64,000 nt of DNA from Eonycteris spelaea (GCA_003508835.1 PUFA01000022.1:7626001-7690000); one strand, 5' to 3'. Positions 36,060 through 48,394 are shown, counted from the first letter of the stretch. Translations and numbers: made by a program. The notes: generated by a model not told the origin, from the sequence alone.

Positions 36060-36860
36060 TTTTTCCAGCTCTTACTACTGTACCTACTCATTTCCTTGCG
36101 TCTGTGTCTTTGTCTCTTGGTATAAATGATCTCTGCCCCCAGCAAGGGCCAAACGTCCATCCCTGCGTTATACACATCTCTTTCCATCCATTCGGGATGC
36201 TGCTGCAGACCTTCTGTCCTCTCTTACCCGCAGCATCAGTTTTTAAAGATCCTTCCCATAAGCCTCAAAACTAGATGTCATTTCTCTTTGACTATCACTT
36301 CCTTGATGTTTCGCCACCATTTTTTTTTTTCTTTTAGGAACAAATTCTTAAAGGAGTTCCACACGCTTGGCGTCCTTGTCCTCATTGTTTATTTCCTATC
36401 TGACCTTGTCCAATCGGAACATCTAGGCCTCCAAACCACACTTAGCAAAGCCAAGGACAAATGCTATAGTGCTAAATCCGATGATCAATTTATAATCCTC
36501 CTCTTACACAACCTACGAGCAGCATTTGACCAATTGGGTCATTTCTCACTGAAATGGTGTCCTCACTCAACATTCTATACACCGTGCCTTTCCAGTTTCC
36601 TTTCCTTCATGCTCTTCCCATTTTTCCTTCCATTCACCTTGCTGTTTTCCTCATCGTCTCCCTACATTCTCTAAAGATTAGAGTGTCCAAGAGTTTAACC
36701 CGCGGACCTTTTCCCTTTTCTATCTATACTCACTTTCTTATCCATCTTATCCATTTCACGGTTTTGATAATATCGATATGATGCTAACTCGCAACTGTTT
36801 ATCTCAAGGCTGGACCACTGTTCTGAATTTCTGATCGGATGCTTATTCAACTTCTGCACT
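36060..36860 (+). pseudogene. L2 ORF2 reverse-transcriptase remnant
   Basis: The region follows the L2 (CR1-clade) ORF2 in sense orientation. The blocks appear in the expected order: 'atccttcccataagc' (36249-36263), 'aattcttaaaggagttccacacgc', 'aaggacaaatgctatagtgctaaatccgatgatcaattt', then a segment whose translation gives RAAFDQLGH (about 36517-36543), a decayed form of the RT motif usually ending AAFDTVDH. A later piece encodes RGPFPFSIYTHF, a decayed form of the conserved 'GPLLFSIY' block. The 182-codon frame at 36126-36674 and the 75-codon frame at 36554-36781 are fragments of this dead element in different frames, so the element carries frameshifts. Confidence 0.8.
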
Positions 36861-36894
36861 ATATATAAATTTAAATAACTTAGATGAACTAATT

Positions 36895-36975
36895 TTTTAA
36901 GGATGCATTTGGTGATGTGATCTTACCTGATTTCAAACTCTCTATAAAACCACAGTTTTAAAACTGTTGTAGTGG
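36895..36975 (+). mobile_element. LINE-1 ORF2, sense, left part
   Basis: 'tgatcttacctgatttcaaactctctataaaaccacagttttaaaactg' is LINE-1 ORF2 sense. It is interrupted by the MaLR LTR at 36976 and resumes at 37374. Confidence 0.75.
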
Positions 36976-37373
36976 TGTGTTTGGAATTGACAGGCTGCCC
37001 TCCCATCACCCATAAGGATGTGTTTAAGTCCTAACACCCAGCACCTCAGGATGTGACCTTATTTGGTGAGGGTGTGTTTACAAAGGTAATCATGTTAAAA
37101 GGAAGTCATTTGAGTGTCCTGTCCTTATAAAAAGGGACAAATCTAGGCACAGATATGCTCACAAGAAGAAAGCCATTTGAAGACTGGAGCTGCCCTCCCC
37201 CAAGACAAAGAACTAGGAGAAGCTCGGAGAGGAGCTGGGGGCAGATCCTGTCCTGCCTCCGGCAAGCATGGTGCTGCCTATGTCGGACTTTCAGCCTCTA
37301 GAACTTCAAAAGGACAAATTTCCGTGTTAAAGCCACTCAATTTATGGTACTTGGAGCCCTAACAGACTAATAC
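36976..37373 (+). mobile_element. MaLR-type solo LTR inserted in LINE-1
   Basis: A full-length-looking, sense MLT1-like LTR of 398 bp. It starts TGTGTTTGGAATTG, then 'tgtttaagtcctaacacccagcacctcaggatgtgacc', 'tgtccttataaaaagggacaaat', 'ggactttcagcctctagaactt', 'ttaaagccactcaatttatggtac', ending 'aacagactaatac'. It is flanked by GTAGTGG (36969-36975) and GTGGTGG (37374-37380), a target duplication differing at one base. No internal ERV remains, so it is a recombined solo LTR. Confidence 0.9.
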
Positions 37374-38030
37374 GTGGTGGCAGGATAGACATATAGATTA
37401 ACCAAATGGAATAGAGAATCCAGAAAGAGGCCTATACATCTATGGGCAATTGATTTTTTTTTTTGACAACCATGCCAAGAATATTTTATTGAAAGAGTTA
37501 GTCATTTTAACAAATAATGCTATAATAGTCTGAAATTCATTTGTATGCAAAAAAGTTATCCTTGATACTTTACCTCATACTTAAAAAAAAAAGAAAATCT
37601 TAAAATGGATTATATCACCAAACCTGAAAGTTAAAACTATAAAGTGTCTACAAGAAAATGACAAACATACAAGAAAATATTTTTTTCTTTGGGTTAGACA
37701 AAGGATTATTAGAACCCAAAAAGTATGAATCATTAAAAAGTACATAAAGTATACTCCATAAAAAAGAATCTCATTTACAAGAGCACTGTTATGAAAATAA
37801 AAAGGCCAAAAATTGGAAGAATATATTGAAAAGCATGAATCTCACTAATGACTTGTATTTAGGACATATAAAGCAATTTTACCACTCAACTATAAAAAAA
37901 TTTTTTTTAATGGGCAAAATTTAAATAGATAATTCACAAAAGAAATTATATGATCATAAGCACATGAAAAAAAAAATACTCTAGTCATCAGAAAAATGTG
38001 AATTAAAGCCGCAATCAGACATGACTGTGG
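37374..38030 (+). mobile_element. LINE-1 ORF2, sense, right part
   Basis: ORF2 continues directly: 'caggatagacatatag', 'aaatggaatagagaatccagaaag', 'acatctatgggcaattgat', 'aaaatggattatatcacc', 'aggacatataaagcaatttt' and others to about 38030. Orientation is the same as 36895-36975, and together they form one older LINE-1. Confidence 0.85.
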
Positions 38031-40799
38031 ACCCATTCAAATTCAAATTCTACTAACACATTTTGATGGCCAAACAGTTCGCTGTCCAGATCTTTGATGC
38101 GGTCTCAAGTTTTTCAAGCGAGCACTGCTAAAGAGAACCAAAATTCGACCTTAAAGAAGGAAATGGCAGTAATGAGTGGAGGTATCTCTAGCACCAGGAA
38201 AGTCAGGTAGCAGTTTGAGGCACACTGAAATCTCTGTAAGCACCTGCAGTGAGAATCGTGAAGCAGGAGACCAGGCCTCTAAAGAGGACTGGTCATGCCA
38301 GCTGAGGGTGTCCGAGTGATCCCTAACTAATTACCGTTACTCAGTGTTCCTAGGTGAACTTTCTCAGATTACTTCACTAGTGGAGAAAGATGTTCTAATA
38401 CAATTGTGTTGATTTAGTATATAGATTTCAGCCCTCAAATGACAGGCAAAAATTATGTGCAGTTATGAAAGACAAAACCAAGAGAGGATGGATAAAGGAG
38501 AGGTCTGTCAGGCTCCAAGCAATATTATACGTTTGACATATTTCTCCATAACATAAATATATAACAAGTAGCTAAAACACGCTTGTTTTCCATGTAAAAT
38601 GGCATACTATAAAACTTCACCTACAACTGAAGAATGAGCTTGAATTGGATTTCAGAGGATGAATAGAAATTAAGTAGGTAAATACAGCAGGCGTAGAATA
38701 CTGCAGGAGATGGTTTTTAAACCACACTTCACAAGAGAAAATGAAAAAAAACAGACATGGAAATGTTACTATAGCTCTTTCTATCTTCAATCAAAGCAGC
38801 TCTGCTTTTATATATGACACAATGCTTCACATTTCTAGGTGAGATTTTGTTCTGACCTAGAGGATAATTCTATCTTTTTTTTTTTTTTGAAAACTACTCT
38901 GAGTTGATACAAAAACATGAGCCAATTAGAAAGAATAATAATGCTGCATCATTAAAAATGTAGATTCAGAATTTGACTAAATCTAAGACTTTCATTGTTT
39001 GTGACTACTTCAAAATTACTTTAATAAAATAGATGTTGAATTAGTTCAAGATAATAGAGTCCCTAGCATTATCTATAAGCAGCAAACATCGAGAGCATAT
39101 GAAATTGTCTTTCCAGATGATAAACAATTTTTTTAATCTGCCTACAGAGATGAACGTAAATACACAGGATCCATATCATTTAGCAGCCCTTTCATCAACT
39201 AGATATCAGAATATCTGACTAACAATAATTTAAACAATAAGAAAATCCTTAATTCCCTAACAGAACGTTGCCGGTTTACAGCCGAGAAATGTCTTACTCA
39301 AGGACCTGGGAACCATCTCTTTGAATATAATCATCCAAGACAGACAGTGCTCCTATGTCCCAGTTTCCTTGGGAGGATAGGAGCCTTGCTCTAAGCTGCA
39401 AAATTTACCTCCCGTCATAAAGATATGAGGACTTATTTCCCTTTGGATAACGCAGAAGTTCTTCCGATTAGGATGAATTTAGGATGAACTGTGTGTGAAA
39501 AATGGTGCTGTCAAGTCCTCTTAGTGAACTAGAATTGCCTCTCACAAGGTATATTTCACAGTTAGTGAGGACAAGTTATTGTTTATTTGGGAACATGTAT
39601 GTCATGGGCTCTATCCATTTGGCTGTATAAAACAGTGAGATTTCTGCCTTTATCACTTAGCAGATTGTTTGTGGTATACATCACATTCCAGTTTAATGTT
39701 CATTCAATAATGGGCCTGTGTTTGTCCTTTTCTGCTTTTGTGGGGAGGTTTTCAGGGTTGGGAGGAGATTCTGTTTTAATTATTTTATCTCCAACATACA
39801 ATGGCATAATATGCTTTATTTTCTTCAACCAATAAATAGTGAATGCCTGACAGTTATATATAAAAATTTATATAGTTATACCCATGCCTAGTACTTAATA
39901 AGCATTCAATAAATGTAGGTTTAATCTTACTATAGTCAGTGGATATAACATGAAATATATATATGATGATGAATGTTTAAAATCCTGTAAAAGAGACTTC
40001 AAAAGCAGACTACAGCTCTTTGTTTCTAGTTTGTTCTAGTACCAGCTTGTCCTTCCTCTCCCCTAAATAAGCCATCCCCCAACCCAGATTTTCTAAAATA
40101 TTTTTTCTGTAATTCCTCCAGTCTTCACTTATCATGGCCCTGTACATTTACCTGCATCCTCCCTGCTCCCCAACCCCAGCCTGAGGGATGCCCTCCTACA
40201 AAGACCTGCCCTACTGGGCCCTGGGTTTGTATCTCGTGAAGAGAAAGGCTGGCTAAAAGATGGGAGTGTACCTGTAACTCCTTTCTATGTACGCATTAGC
40301 TATTCAAAAATAAATAAACTATATTAACCCATCTCCCGTTTGCCCAGAGAATCCTCACGGGCAGTGCTGGCTGCTTCAGGGTTTACCCCGAGATAACTTG
40401 CTGCAGATTACAGTCCTGACCCCAAAGTTTGCCAGGGAATATTTATTTTCACATCTCTCTAGTAATGGATAGTCTTTGTAAACAAATATCATTATATTTA
40501 TAGCATTTGTGTTTAGAAGCAGTTATTAATGCAGGGAGGAGGCAAGAGAATGAAAATGTTAATCAAGCCACAATCAGAGACTGCCCTGTGCTGATCAGCC
40601 CTGAGGCTAGGCCAGGAAGAAACAAACCTTCAAAACAAAGAGAGATTTCTTTTGGATTTAGTAACCACCCATTTCCCACACCTGTGAAGGGGAAGAAGCA
40701 GAAACCAAGAGTCTTTCCCCACAGCTGAAACCATGGGGAACCCTTTTCAGCTACATACCCTTCCCCTTCCTCACCACTGCATGTCCACATCAAAGGAAA
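38031..40799. other. unassigned sequence; small L2/MIR-like tail
   Basis: Mostly nothing nameable. 'cctagtacttaataagcattcaataaatg' at 39887-39915 is the tail of an L2 or MIR. Position 40000-40500 is GC-richer without an identified element. Confidence 0.35.
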
Positions 40800-41110
40800 T
40801 AGGTTAACAAAGTCGTTTAAATAAGAACTCTCAAGAACTCAAGAAAGATATATCAACTGAATTCCCTGAGCACTCAGGGTGCCCCTCAGTGCCTTTACTC
40901 TGTCTCTCGTACCGTCCCTCTCGTGCTGCCCCTGAGAGGAGACCACACTCTGTCTGCGGAAGCGTGACCCCTTTTCTAATAAACTTTCCCTTTGACTCCA
41001 GCTTTGACGTGCATGTTGAATGCTGTCTCTCTGCCAAGGACCCTCTTCTCTCGGTGCAGGGCTTGGTCTCTCCCCACCAGCTCGAGGTAATGTGCCCTGT
41101 CCTGCATCAG
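40800..41110 (+). mobile_element. possible class I ERV LTR, 3' part, sense
   Basis: A TATA-like TTTAAATAAG (40817-40826) is followed, about 150 bp on, by AATAAA (40978-40983) and then a C/T-rich stretch with 'ctttccctttgactcc' and 'tctcggtgcagggc', the texture of R/U5 in gammaretroviral LTRs. The upstream 300 bp (from about 40510) may be U3. Family is not named and the termini are not clear. Confidence 0.4.
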
Positions 41111-42630
41111 TATGTCCATTTACAAAATACAGTCATTCTCAATTGCTGAATATGTCAAATTCTATAAAATGTAGCATTCTTATGTGTGACGTTAACCTCG
41201 TTCTCCAACAGCCGTTAGCCAAAGATTCATTTGACGAATCTGATTTCATGTATACATTTATTACATGAGGATTAGAGACAAGTTCTGTTTAGAAATAACT
41301 CCAAGAACAGTTTTCATATTTTATTTTCACATTGAAAACCAGTCAGATTTGCTCCAACCTTAAGAAGTGTGTTTATGTGAAATTAAATTAATGCTGGCAG
41401 TGGGCCACACTTTTTTCCTAAGTGGGAAATGGGTTAAATATTGAATCTATTTTGATAGGAAAATTTTGATACAAGAGTCACTTCCTATGGGAATTTACTC
41501 ATCACTCTCTGTCAGCCACATTAAAATAGAGCTCCGCTTTGGGACGAGTCACATAGTCACTACTTAGTCAAGGATTGCTGAGTGAATGAATAAACTGGAG
41601 GGAGCTTGTGTTATCAAGTTATCAACGGTCCCTGCATTTTAAGAGAAAACTCTTCCAACTGCTGTAGACAAGGCGTGACAAAGCTCACCCCTACGCTTTG
41701 TGACCAAAGAAAACAGCAAGTTTCAGAAAGGAGTTAATTTCTGCCCTGCAATCAGCAATTTCTCGCTCACATGGGCATATTAAAAACAACTTTTAAGCAA
41801 AAAAACTCCACATGAAACAAGTCTTTCTTAAGCAGAATGAAGTTCTCTTTCTGACTGACTCTAGATTGTATTCAATGACCATTTCAGGTGCTCTCTTAAC
41901 ACAGACATTGTAAAGCAAAACATTTCTTAATGAGAAAAATAAATTTCAAAAATAAAAACCAACATAACAATGATTCAATAGTATAACTCTTTCAAGAGGT
42001 ATCTGCAGTGTATTTGGTGCTATGTCTTTCACGGATAAAATAAAAATGCCTGGTAAATAGAAAAAAAATCAGAATTATCATTACAACACGATTATCATAA
42101 AGGCTTAAATCGCGCTGTTTCCTTATTCAATATTATTTATGTGACAGATTCTTAGAACATTAACCACCAGATAACGTCCCTCTGTTTTCGTGTCCCACAC
42201 AAACTGTGGGGTACTCTGAAAGTAAATGGTATAAAATCAGAAGGAAAGAAAGCAAACCAAACTACTTTCTTCCCAGTGTAATCTATGTTGAGAAAACATG
42301 TATGGAGAATAACTAGATAAAAGAAGTCATTCTAGATGAATCACAAACTATCGGTGACCAGAAGTACAATGTTTTTAAAAGGGCCTTGAGTGTAGTTGCA
42401 TATTTGTTTCTTAAACTGCCTTTGCTTAATAATTAGCATATAAATGATCCCAACTAGGACTCGAAGTTAACAAAGTTAACGTTTCATTAACTTCACTTAC
42501 AATACCTAAAGGAGGCATCCGCATTTACATTCAGGGGGAAAATCAGTCTAACTAAATTCTCCAGAATATAATAATCTTGAAGCATCCACAACCACGTGGA
42601 GCACTAATCAAGCATCCCAAGTTGCATTAA
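41111..42630. other. unassigned AT-rich sequence
   Basis: No gene or nameable repeat. Confidence 0.4.
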
Positions 42631-42650
42631 CACACACACACACACACACT
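42631..42650 (+). repeat. (CA)10 microsatellite
   Basis: Ten consecutive CA units, read directly. Confidence 0.9.
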
Positions 42651-42714
42651 TAGCAGAAATAAAACAAATTCAGACAATATTTTCGCAAAGGAAATTAACT
42701 TTCTTTATATTACA

Positions 42715-43392
42715 CATGATATCCCCACGACTTATTTGTTTTATAATTAGAAGTTTGTACCTCTTGACTGCCCGCCCCCCGCCCCCGACTCCTTTCACAC
42801 ATTTTGCCCACCCCGTAGGTACCCTCCTGCTGACAACCACTATCCTGTTCTCTGTATTTATGAGTTTTATTTTCTTCTTTGTTTTTAGATTCCACATATA
42901 AGTGAGATCACATAGTATTTGCATCTCTCTCTGACTTATTTCACTTAGCATATCTTCAAGTTTCATGTTGTCTCAAATGCCAAGATTTTGTTCCTTTTTT
43001 AAGGCTGAGTAATATATTATTATGTGTGAGTGTGTGTGTCCATCCCCTGATGGACACTTAACTTTTTTCCAAATCTTGGCTATTGTAAATAATACTGCAA
43101 TGAACATGAAGGTGCATTTATCTTTTCAAGTTAGTGTTTTTGTTTTCTTTGAATAAATTGCAGAGGTGAAACTGCTAAATCATGTGGCAGTTCTTTTTTT
43201 TTTCATTTTTGAGATACACTCCATACCGTTTTTTTTGGTGACTGAACCAATTTACATTCCCACCAAGAGCGCACAACTATTCCCTTTTCTCCACATCCTC
43301 ATCAATACTTATTTTTTGTCTTTTTGATAATTACCAAAAGTGATATCTCATTGTGGTTTTGATTTGCATTTCCTTGATGGTTAGTTCAAAGG
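42715..43392 (-). mobile_element. LINE-1 3' end, antisense
   Basis: 'ttttataattagaagtttgtacctcttgac', 'tgttctctgtatttatgagtttt', 'ttttagattccacatataagtgagatcacatag', 'aatgaacatgaaggtgcatttatctt', 'ttacattcccaccaagagcgcac' and 'tgatatctcattgtggttttgatttgcatttcc' show the antisense of a LINE-1 3' UTR and ORF2 end, cut off at about 43392. The Pro-rich plus-strand frame across a C-rich patch (42770-42786) is not a gene. Confidence 0.9.
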
Positions 43393-43494
43393 AAATCTTT
43401 AGGGACATCTTAAGACACAGTCTTCTAGTACCAAACTGAACATTGTATCCAAAAAAAATTAAAAAGTATTTGTTCAATCATATAGTAACTCATT

Positions 43495-43690
43495 TCAACC
43501 TGTGTTCGTTAATTCACTCATTCATCATTTAACAATTGTTTTAAAAGCATCTACATCAGGTAAAGCACAGTTCTGACTCAGTAGGAGACTAAAAAGAAAA
43601 TGAGACATGGTCCTACCTTTGTGGGGCCTGCTGTATCGTAGGGAAGATCAGACTACAAACAGGAGCAAATGCAAGAGAACATGATGACTT
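43495..43690 (-). mobile_element. L2 3' end, antisense
   Basis: 'ttaattcactcattcatcatttaacaa' then 'gagacatggtcctacctttgtggggcctgc' and 'gggaagatcagactacaaacaggagc' fits the reverse complement of the L2 end. The following 43700-43790 ('gtcctactatgtgactagcactgtcttaag') looks like a further L2 or MIR piece in the same orientation. Confidence 0.7.
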
Positions 43691-43804
43691 TTAATATCAA
43701 GGTCCTACTATGTGACTAGCACTGTCTTAAGTGACTGCTCCTACGTCATGATGCTGTAAAACAGAGCTTAGTAAATCATGCAGGGGATTCAGAGAGATTT
43801 CTAC

Positions 43805-44065
43805 TATCTAAGAGGCAGAGTGAATAATGTTTAAGAACAAGGTCACTCCTGCCACGTTTCTTCAGCTTGGTCTTTACTTCCACTGTTAACTTAGGCAAAT
43901 CATTTGACACCTCATCACCTCATCTCCTTCAAGTGTAAAAGGGGAATGATAAGAAGGATGCCTATCTTATAGGTTTGTTGCGAGGATTAAATTAATTACA
44001 AAATTCAAGGCACTACGAACTGTGTCTCGTATGTATGTAAGCAAATGGTGTCCGTATTATCTTTT
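43805..44065 (+). mobile_element. MIR, sense
   Basis: MIR order: 'acttaggcaaatcatttgacacctc', 'atctccttcaagtgtaaaaggggaatgataag', 'gatgcctatcttataggtttgttgcgaggattaaattaatt' and 'aaggcactacgaactgtgtctcg'. Confidence 0.85.
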
Positions 44066-44234
44066 TTTTTTTTTTCCATTTTGACATGTCATGGATGTTT
44101 TCCAAAAGGACTGACATTATAGCTAACAGTTACCTCCATTGCAGGTTTTTGTCTTTTGTCTTTTTTTTTTTTAAGTGAATTCTTGTTTTAGAAGTGAAAG
44201 CAAACCAGTGCTTTACCAGACTTGTAAGACTTCT

Positions 44235-44400
44235 TAGAATTACAATGTTGTGAAAAGTACGGGACCGAAGGTCGAGCCTCCTAGTGATAATTCTAGTTTT
44301 ACAGCAAATGTTACATGATTTTCAGCAAATTACAAAGTTCTGTTCTAAACTGTAAATTTCAATTTCCTACTCTACAAAATAAGATGCGTTTGTTACATTT
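44235..44400 (+). mobile_element. MIR, sense, partial
   Basis: 'gtacgggaccgaaggtcgagcctcctagtg' and 'gattttcagcaaattacaaagttctg...tcaatttcctactctacaaaataagatg' recall the MIR core and the 'gcctcagtttcctcatctgtaaaat' region. Confidence 0.6.
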
Positions 44401-45169
44401 GTACATGTAATAGGGGCGGAGGGCCTACTGCAAAAGTATTGAGACACTACAATAGGACTTGAAGAATCATAATGTAATAGAAGGGCACTTTTGAATCTTA
44501 CACTCTCAATATTTACACTAAGTACAGTAATTTATGCTTCTAAAATTGAAGAAAGGACAAAAACATCTACCAAACATAAAACGGCAGTCTTGTTGAGCTT
44601 AGAAACATTATATTCGGCTGATAATCAATGGAATGCATAAAACAGGGAAGTGAAGTTGAGAGATCTTACATAGAAATCTCATTCTTGGATCAATAACTGT
44701 ATCTCTATCCAGCATTTGTCTGGAATTTATTTTCCCACCAGGAGGTGGGAAATTCTTATCACATTCTTTAAGCTATATTTCAAATTGGTCTACTTAAGGA
44801 TATCACGAAATAGACATTTTAATTACAAATTGCATTCAAGTTGAAAATTTTAAAATGCAGATTCATAATTAGGGTTAGATTAAGCAATGTCCTACCAGTT
44901 ATTGGATATTAACATTTGTTCTTTGTGAAATGTCTATTCACATTTTTTGCTCATTTTTTTTTCTTTTTTAAGGAAGACTTCTTCGTACTCTTCTGTCGCA
45001 TATGTTGCAAATATGTTTCTTGCCTAAGCTCTTAGCTGAATTTTAAATTCGTTTCATGGTCTTATTATCATAAAGGTTTTGTTTTATAGGCTCAGATCAT
45101 ATTTACTTTCCTTTAATTTTACTATTTGTTCTAGAAGCTATTTCCTAAAGCTAATAAAATATTATTTCT
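44401..45169. other. unassigned AT-rich sequence
   Basis: Nothing nameable. Homopolymer T runs at 44063-44076 and 44161-44171 lie just to the left. Confidence 0.4.
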
Positions 45170-45177
45170 CATTTTCT

Positions 45178-45255
45178 TACATATATGTATGTATATTTGC
45201 ATGTATATATGTATATGAGTTTATGTATACATATGTGACTCTAAATATAAATTTA
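45178..45255 (+). repeat. (TATG)n-type microsatellite
   Basis: Imperfect ACATATATGTATG, TATATG and GTATACATATG units. Confidence 0.8.
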
Positions 45256-45824
45256 TTTATAAATACAAATATGTTTAATCCATCATGATTACATTTTTTA
45301 CCAGGTAAGGTAGGATATTATTTTTAGTTTTTCTCTTTTTTTCCAACACATACTTGTTTATTTTCTCTCCATTATTTCTCATTTCTAGCTTACCCTTTTA
45401 ATTTCTATCATCATCATATGATAGATTCCAACATGAATTTGAGTAGAACAAATTATTAATAAGGTCTATAATAATAAAATAATTTGTATTATGCAAAGTT
45501 CTCATTTAAGATTAAGCTACAAAACAGCTTATAGATTATATAATGGAGATTTAAAGTGTTGCGCCAAAGAATGATATGAAGAGAAAACATTGGAAATAAT
45601 GCTGCAGCATCACAGACATCCCCTGACATGAGTGAAATTCACAGGTAATATTTCATAATGTCCAACATGGATATGCACGACGATCTTGTGTAAGAAAGGC
45701 CAAGGTAATTTGAATACGCTCCATCTCTAGTACTGAAAAAGTAAAAACCTCGTACTCGAGTTATTTTTAACCTGATAACCTTTGGCAGTCATGGGGAAAG
45801 GGACAATATGTGGCTTTGCATTTC

Positions 45825-46460
45825 ACATGACCTTAAGAAGTCAACCATTCTATGATCCTATGATGTGAAATGCAAAAGTATCTTAACATTGCTTTTGGAT
45901 TTGTAAAGTGTGTGTTCAGAGGACCCTTAAGACCACCCTTGGTTTCAGTGATCCACCAGGAAGACTCGCGGAACTCAGAAAAGCTGGTATACCCACAGCT
46001 ACGACTTACTGTGGTCAACAGAAACCAAGAGAAATCAGCAAAGGGATAAGGGGCATAGGGCAGAGTCCAGGATAGACAGCAAGCTTCCAGTGGTCTTCTC
46101 CGAGGGGAGTCATGCCAACGTGACAACCCACATGGTACTACCAGCCACGGAAGCTCATACGACTTAATGTCCAGGGTTTTGGTCGGTGGTTGGTCACGTA
46201 GGCATGGAGCACCCACCTTCCTGGCTATCCTTATTTTCTCAGTCTCTAGTCCCCCAGAGGTCAAACTGACACTGCATGGCCCAAGGCCCTACCTTGAGTT
46301 AGACTATTAGCTTAGACTTCCTGGTGTGACCCGAGGCCCCAGGCAAAGGAAAACACTCTTATCAAGTGTGGTGGTATTTCAAATGTTTAGAAGATATCTC
46401 TCAGAAGCTGGTCACTATATAAACCTTTCTTTAAAATGTATAAGGCTTGCACAACCCAGG
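45825..46460 (-). mobile_element. ERV LTR, antisense (ERV-L-like)
   Basis: The plus strand reads as the antisense of a known mammalian LTR type, with 'accaggaagactcgcggaactcagaaaagctggtatacc', 'aaatcagcaaagggataagggg', 'gcagagtccaggatagacagcaagcttcc', 'tccagggttttggtcggtggttggtcacgtaggcatgg' and 'ggcccaaggccc'. The 143-codon minus-strand frame (45833-46264) lies wholly inside and is not a gene. I do not assign a subfamily name. Confidence 0.65.
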
Positions 46461-47829
46461 CCTGCTGAGTTAATTCTTCACTGCAGTGTCTAACTTGTGA
46501 ACTAAATGGCTATTACAGAGATACTAATTAGGAATACGACTGTGACAACGAAAAAAGTTAATACCATCCTACTTTTAATGTCCTAAAGTAAATTAATAAA
46601 TAACATTTGAAAATACAGTCATGAGTATACTTCAAATTTCAAAACCACAACGAATAATACTCTATTGTCCTGATTTTTTAAAACAAATAAATTTCCTTCA
46701 ATAGTAGCAGAAACATATTCTGGAAAGAGCTCTCTTGTCATCTTCCATACAAGTTGAGCAGCATGATAAGCAATTAATAGATGTAAAGATGTACTGCAAT
46801 TTCCAGAAACTTCTTGAGGGTATTGGAAAAGTATCCTATTTGAATACAGGGAAGTAAGAAAGTCAGTCTGGTTTGATCTGTGCAATCTGGCCTTTGAATA
46901 CTTAACTTGCTGTCAATCATCCTTTCTGAATTAATGTCTAGCCCAGCTGGAAATAGTAACTTATGCAGAACTAAACTGCTGCCAATAAGAAAAAAATTAA
47001 AAAGTTTTCTATGTTCAAAAGACACATTTATTGTCGAGATATTTCATTATTTAAAAGAAATCTCTGTAAATACAAACTAAAATGTATTGTAGTCATGGAA
47101 CCCATATAAATTGAATCAAAATATTTTATTACTAAATTTGCTTTTTATTTAAATGTTTTTATACTATGTAAATAGAGTGGGTAGTGCTTCAAAGACATAT
47201 TTATGAAATAAAGATTTTTTAAAGATCAAGCCATATATTTCAATACAATTAAATAATAATACTAACAACACAACCCATCAATGAAATGTCAGTTTCTGGA
47301 ACATTGCCACACAAATGTACTAGGAAATCTCTTCCTTACATGCTTTAACTTTATGCTAACAAAGACCTTGATTGTACTGACTCAGAAGATGACTTAAGAA
47401 AACTAATCATCAACTATTATTTCCAATGTTTTTTCTTACTTTTTTAGTAACTGAGATGTTTTAAGAGTGGTTAATTTATTAAAAAGAAAGAAACAACATA
47501 TATGCTCTACTTAGGATTGTAAAGGAATACTGTATCAGTAACGTTATTTAAAATCTGTCCAAAATTAACATCATGCTTTGAAGAAGCCACACACTTATAG
47601 AACAAATAGAATGTAATGTATTCAAGGATTTTTTTAAAATGTATAAAGCAAACTTATATGGCATTCAGTTCATACAGAAGCACTTAAAATTTTTATTGGG
47701 AAGTATTTTATATATACTGCAGGATATTAAAAATGTCTCATTTTACTAGACAATGGATACCTGGTCTTTCTTGTATGCAGAAAAAAAAAGTCCCAAATAA
47801 TTCACTATTTGCCCAACTATTAAGGAAGC
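46461..47829. other. unassigned AT-rich sequence
   Basis: Minus-strand frames of 83 and 88 codons (46619-47025) have no recognisable domain. Otherwise nothing seen. Confidence 0.4.
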
Positions 47830-48045
47830 AATAGAGCGTAACTATTAAAACCTAGGTCTTAGAATCGGATTGGCTGGATTTTAATTTTCCCTGTATCAAT
47901 TACTAGACGTAAAATATTAGTAGGTGAGATACAAATAGTATGTAAACCAAATAAATTTTTGAGGATTAAATGAGCCAGTCCATGAAAAGAACTCTGCACA
48001 GGGCCTGGTGCTTTATAGGCATTCAATAAATATTACCTACTTTTA
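47830..48045 (+). mobile_element. MIR, sense
   Basis: 'ggtcttagaatcggattggctggattttaatt', then 'tgaggattaaatgagccagtccatgaaaagaactctgcacagggcctggtgctttataggcattcaataaatatt' is the typical MIR start and 3' end. Confidence 0.85.
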
Positions 48046-48193
48046 TTTTTTCATTTGCTTTACTACTTTTAAGAATCTCCAGAATATTTAGAGAAAAATG
48101 TTGACTGACTCTAATAATGTTTTTGAAGAATTCTGTCTCCATAAATGGCAACTATATAGTGCTATATATTTTAAGAATTTGTATGGTCTGTAT

Positions 48194-48394
48194 CAGTGCC
48201 AACTAAAAGAACTTGCTGCAATGATGGGAAAATTCTATAATATGGGCGACCCGATCGTCACCAATAACCACATGTGATTACTGAGCCCTTGAAATATCGC
48301 AAGTCCAACCAACAAACTATATTTTCTTTGTATTTATGTTTAATTAATTGAATTACCTGCATGAGGCTAGTGACTGTAGTACTGTACAGCACAG
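48194..48394 (+). mobile_element. MER5A-like hAT MITE with target duplication
   Basis: About 201 bp starting 'cagtgccaactaaaagaacttgctgcaatgatggg' and ending 'tgaggctagtgactgtagtactgtacagcacag', with inner 'aaccacatgtgattactgagcccttgaaatat'. This is the layout of the non-autonomous hAT-Charlie element MER5A. It is flanked by GTCTGTAT (48186-48193) and GTCTATAT (48395-48402), an 8 bp duplication with one mismatch, as hAT elements make. Confidence 0.85.

Noticed and set aside
36126..36674. 182-codon open frame, longest in the window
   Set aside because: It lies inside the L2 reverse-transcriptase fossil. The conserved RT words fall in more than one frame, so it is a remnant and not a gene.
45833..46264. 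143-codon minus-strand open frame
   Set aside because: Fully contained in an antisense LTR; LTRs do not encode such a product and the peptide shows no domain.
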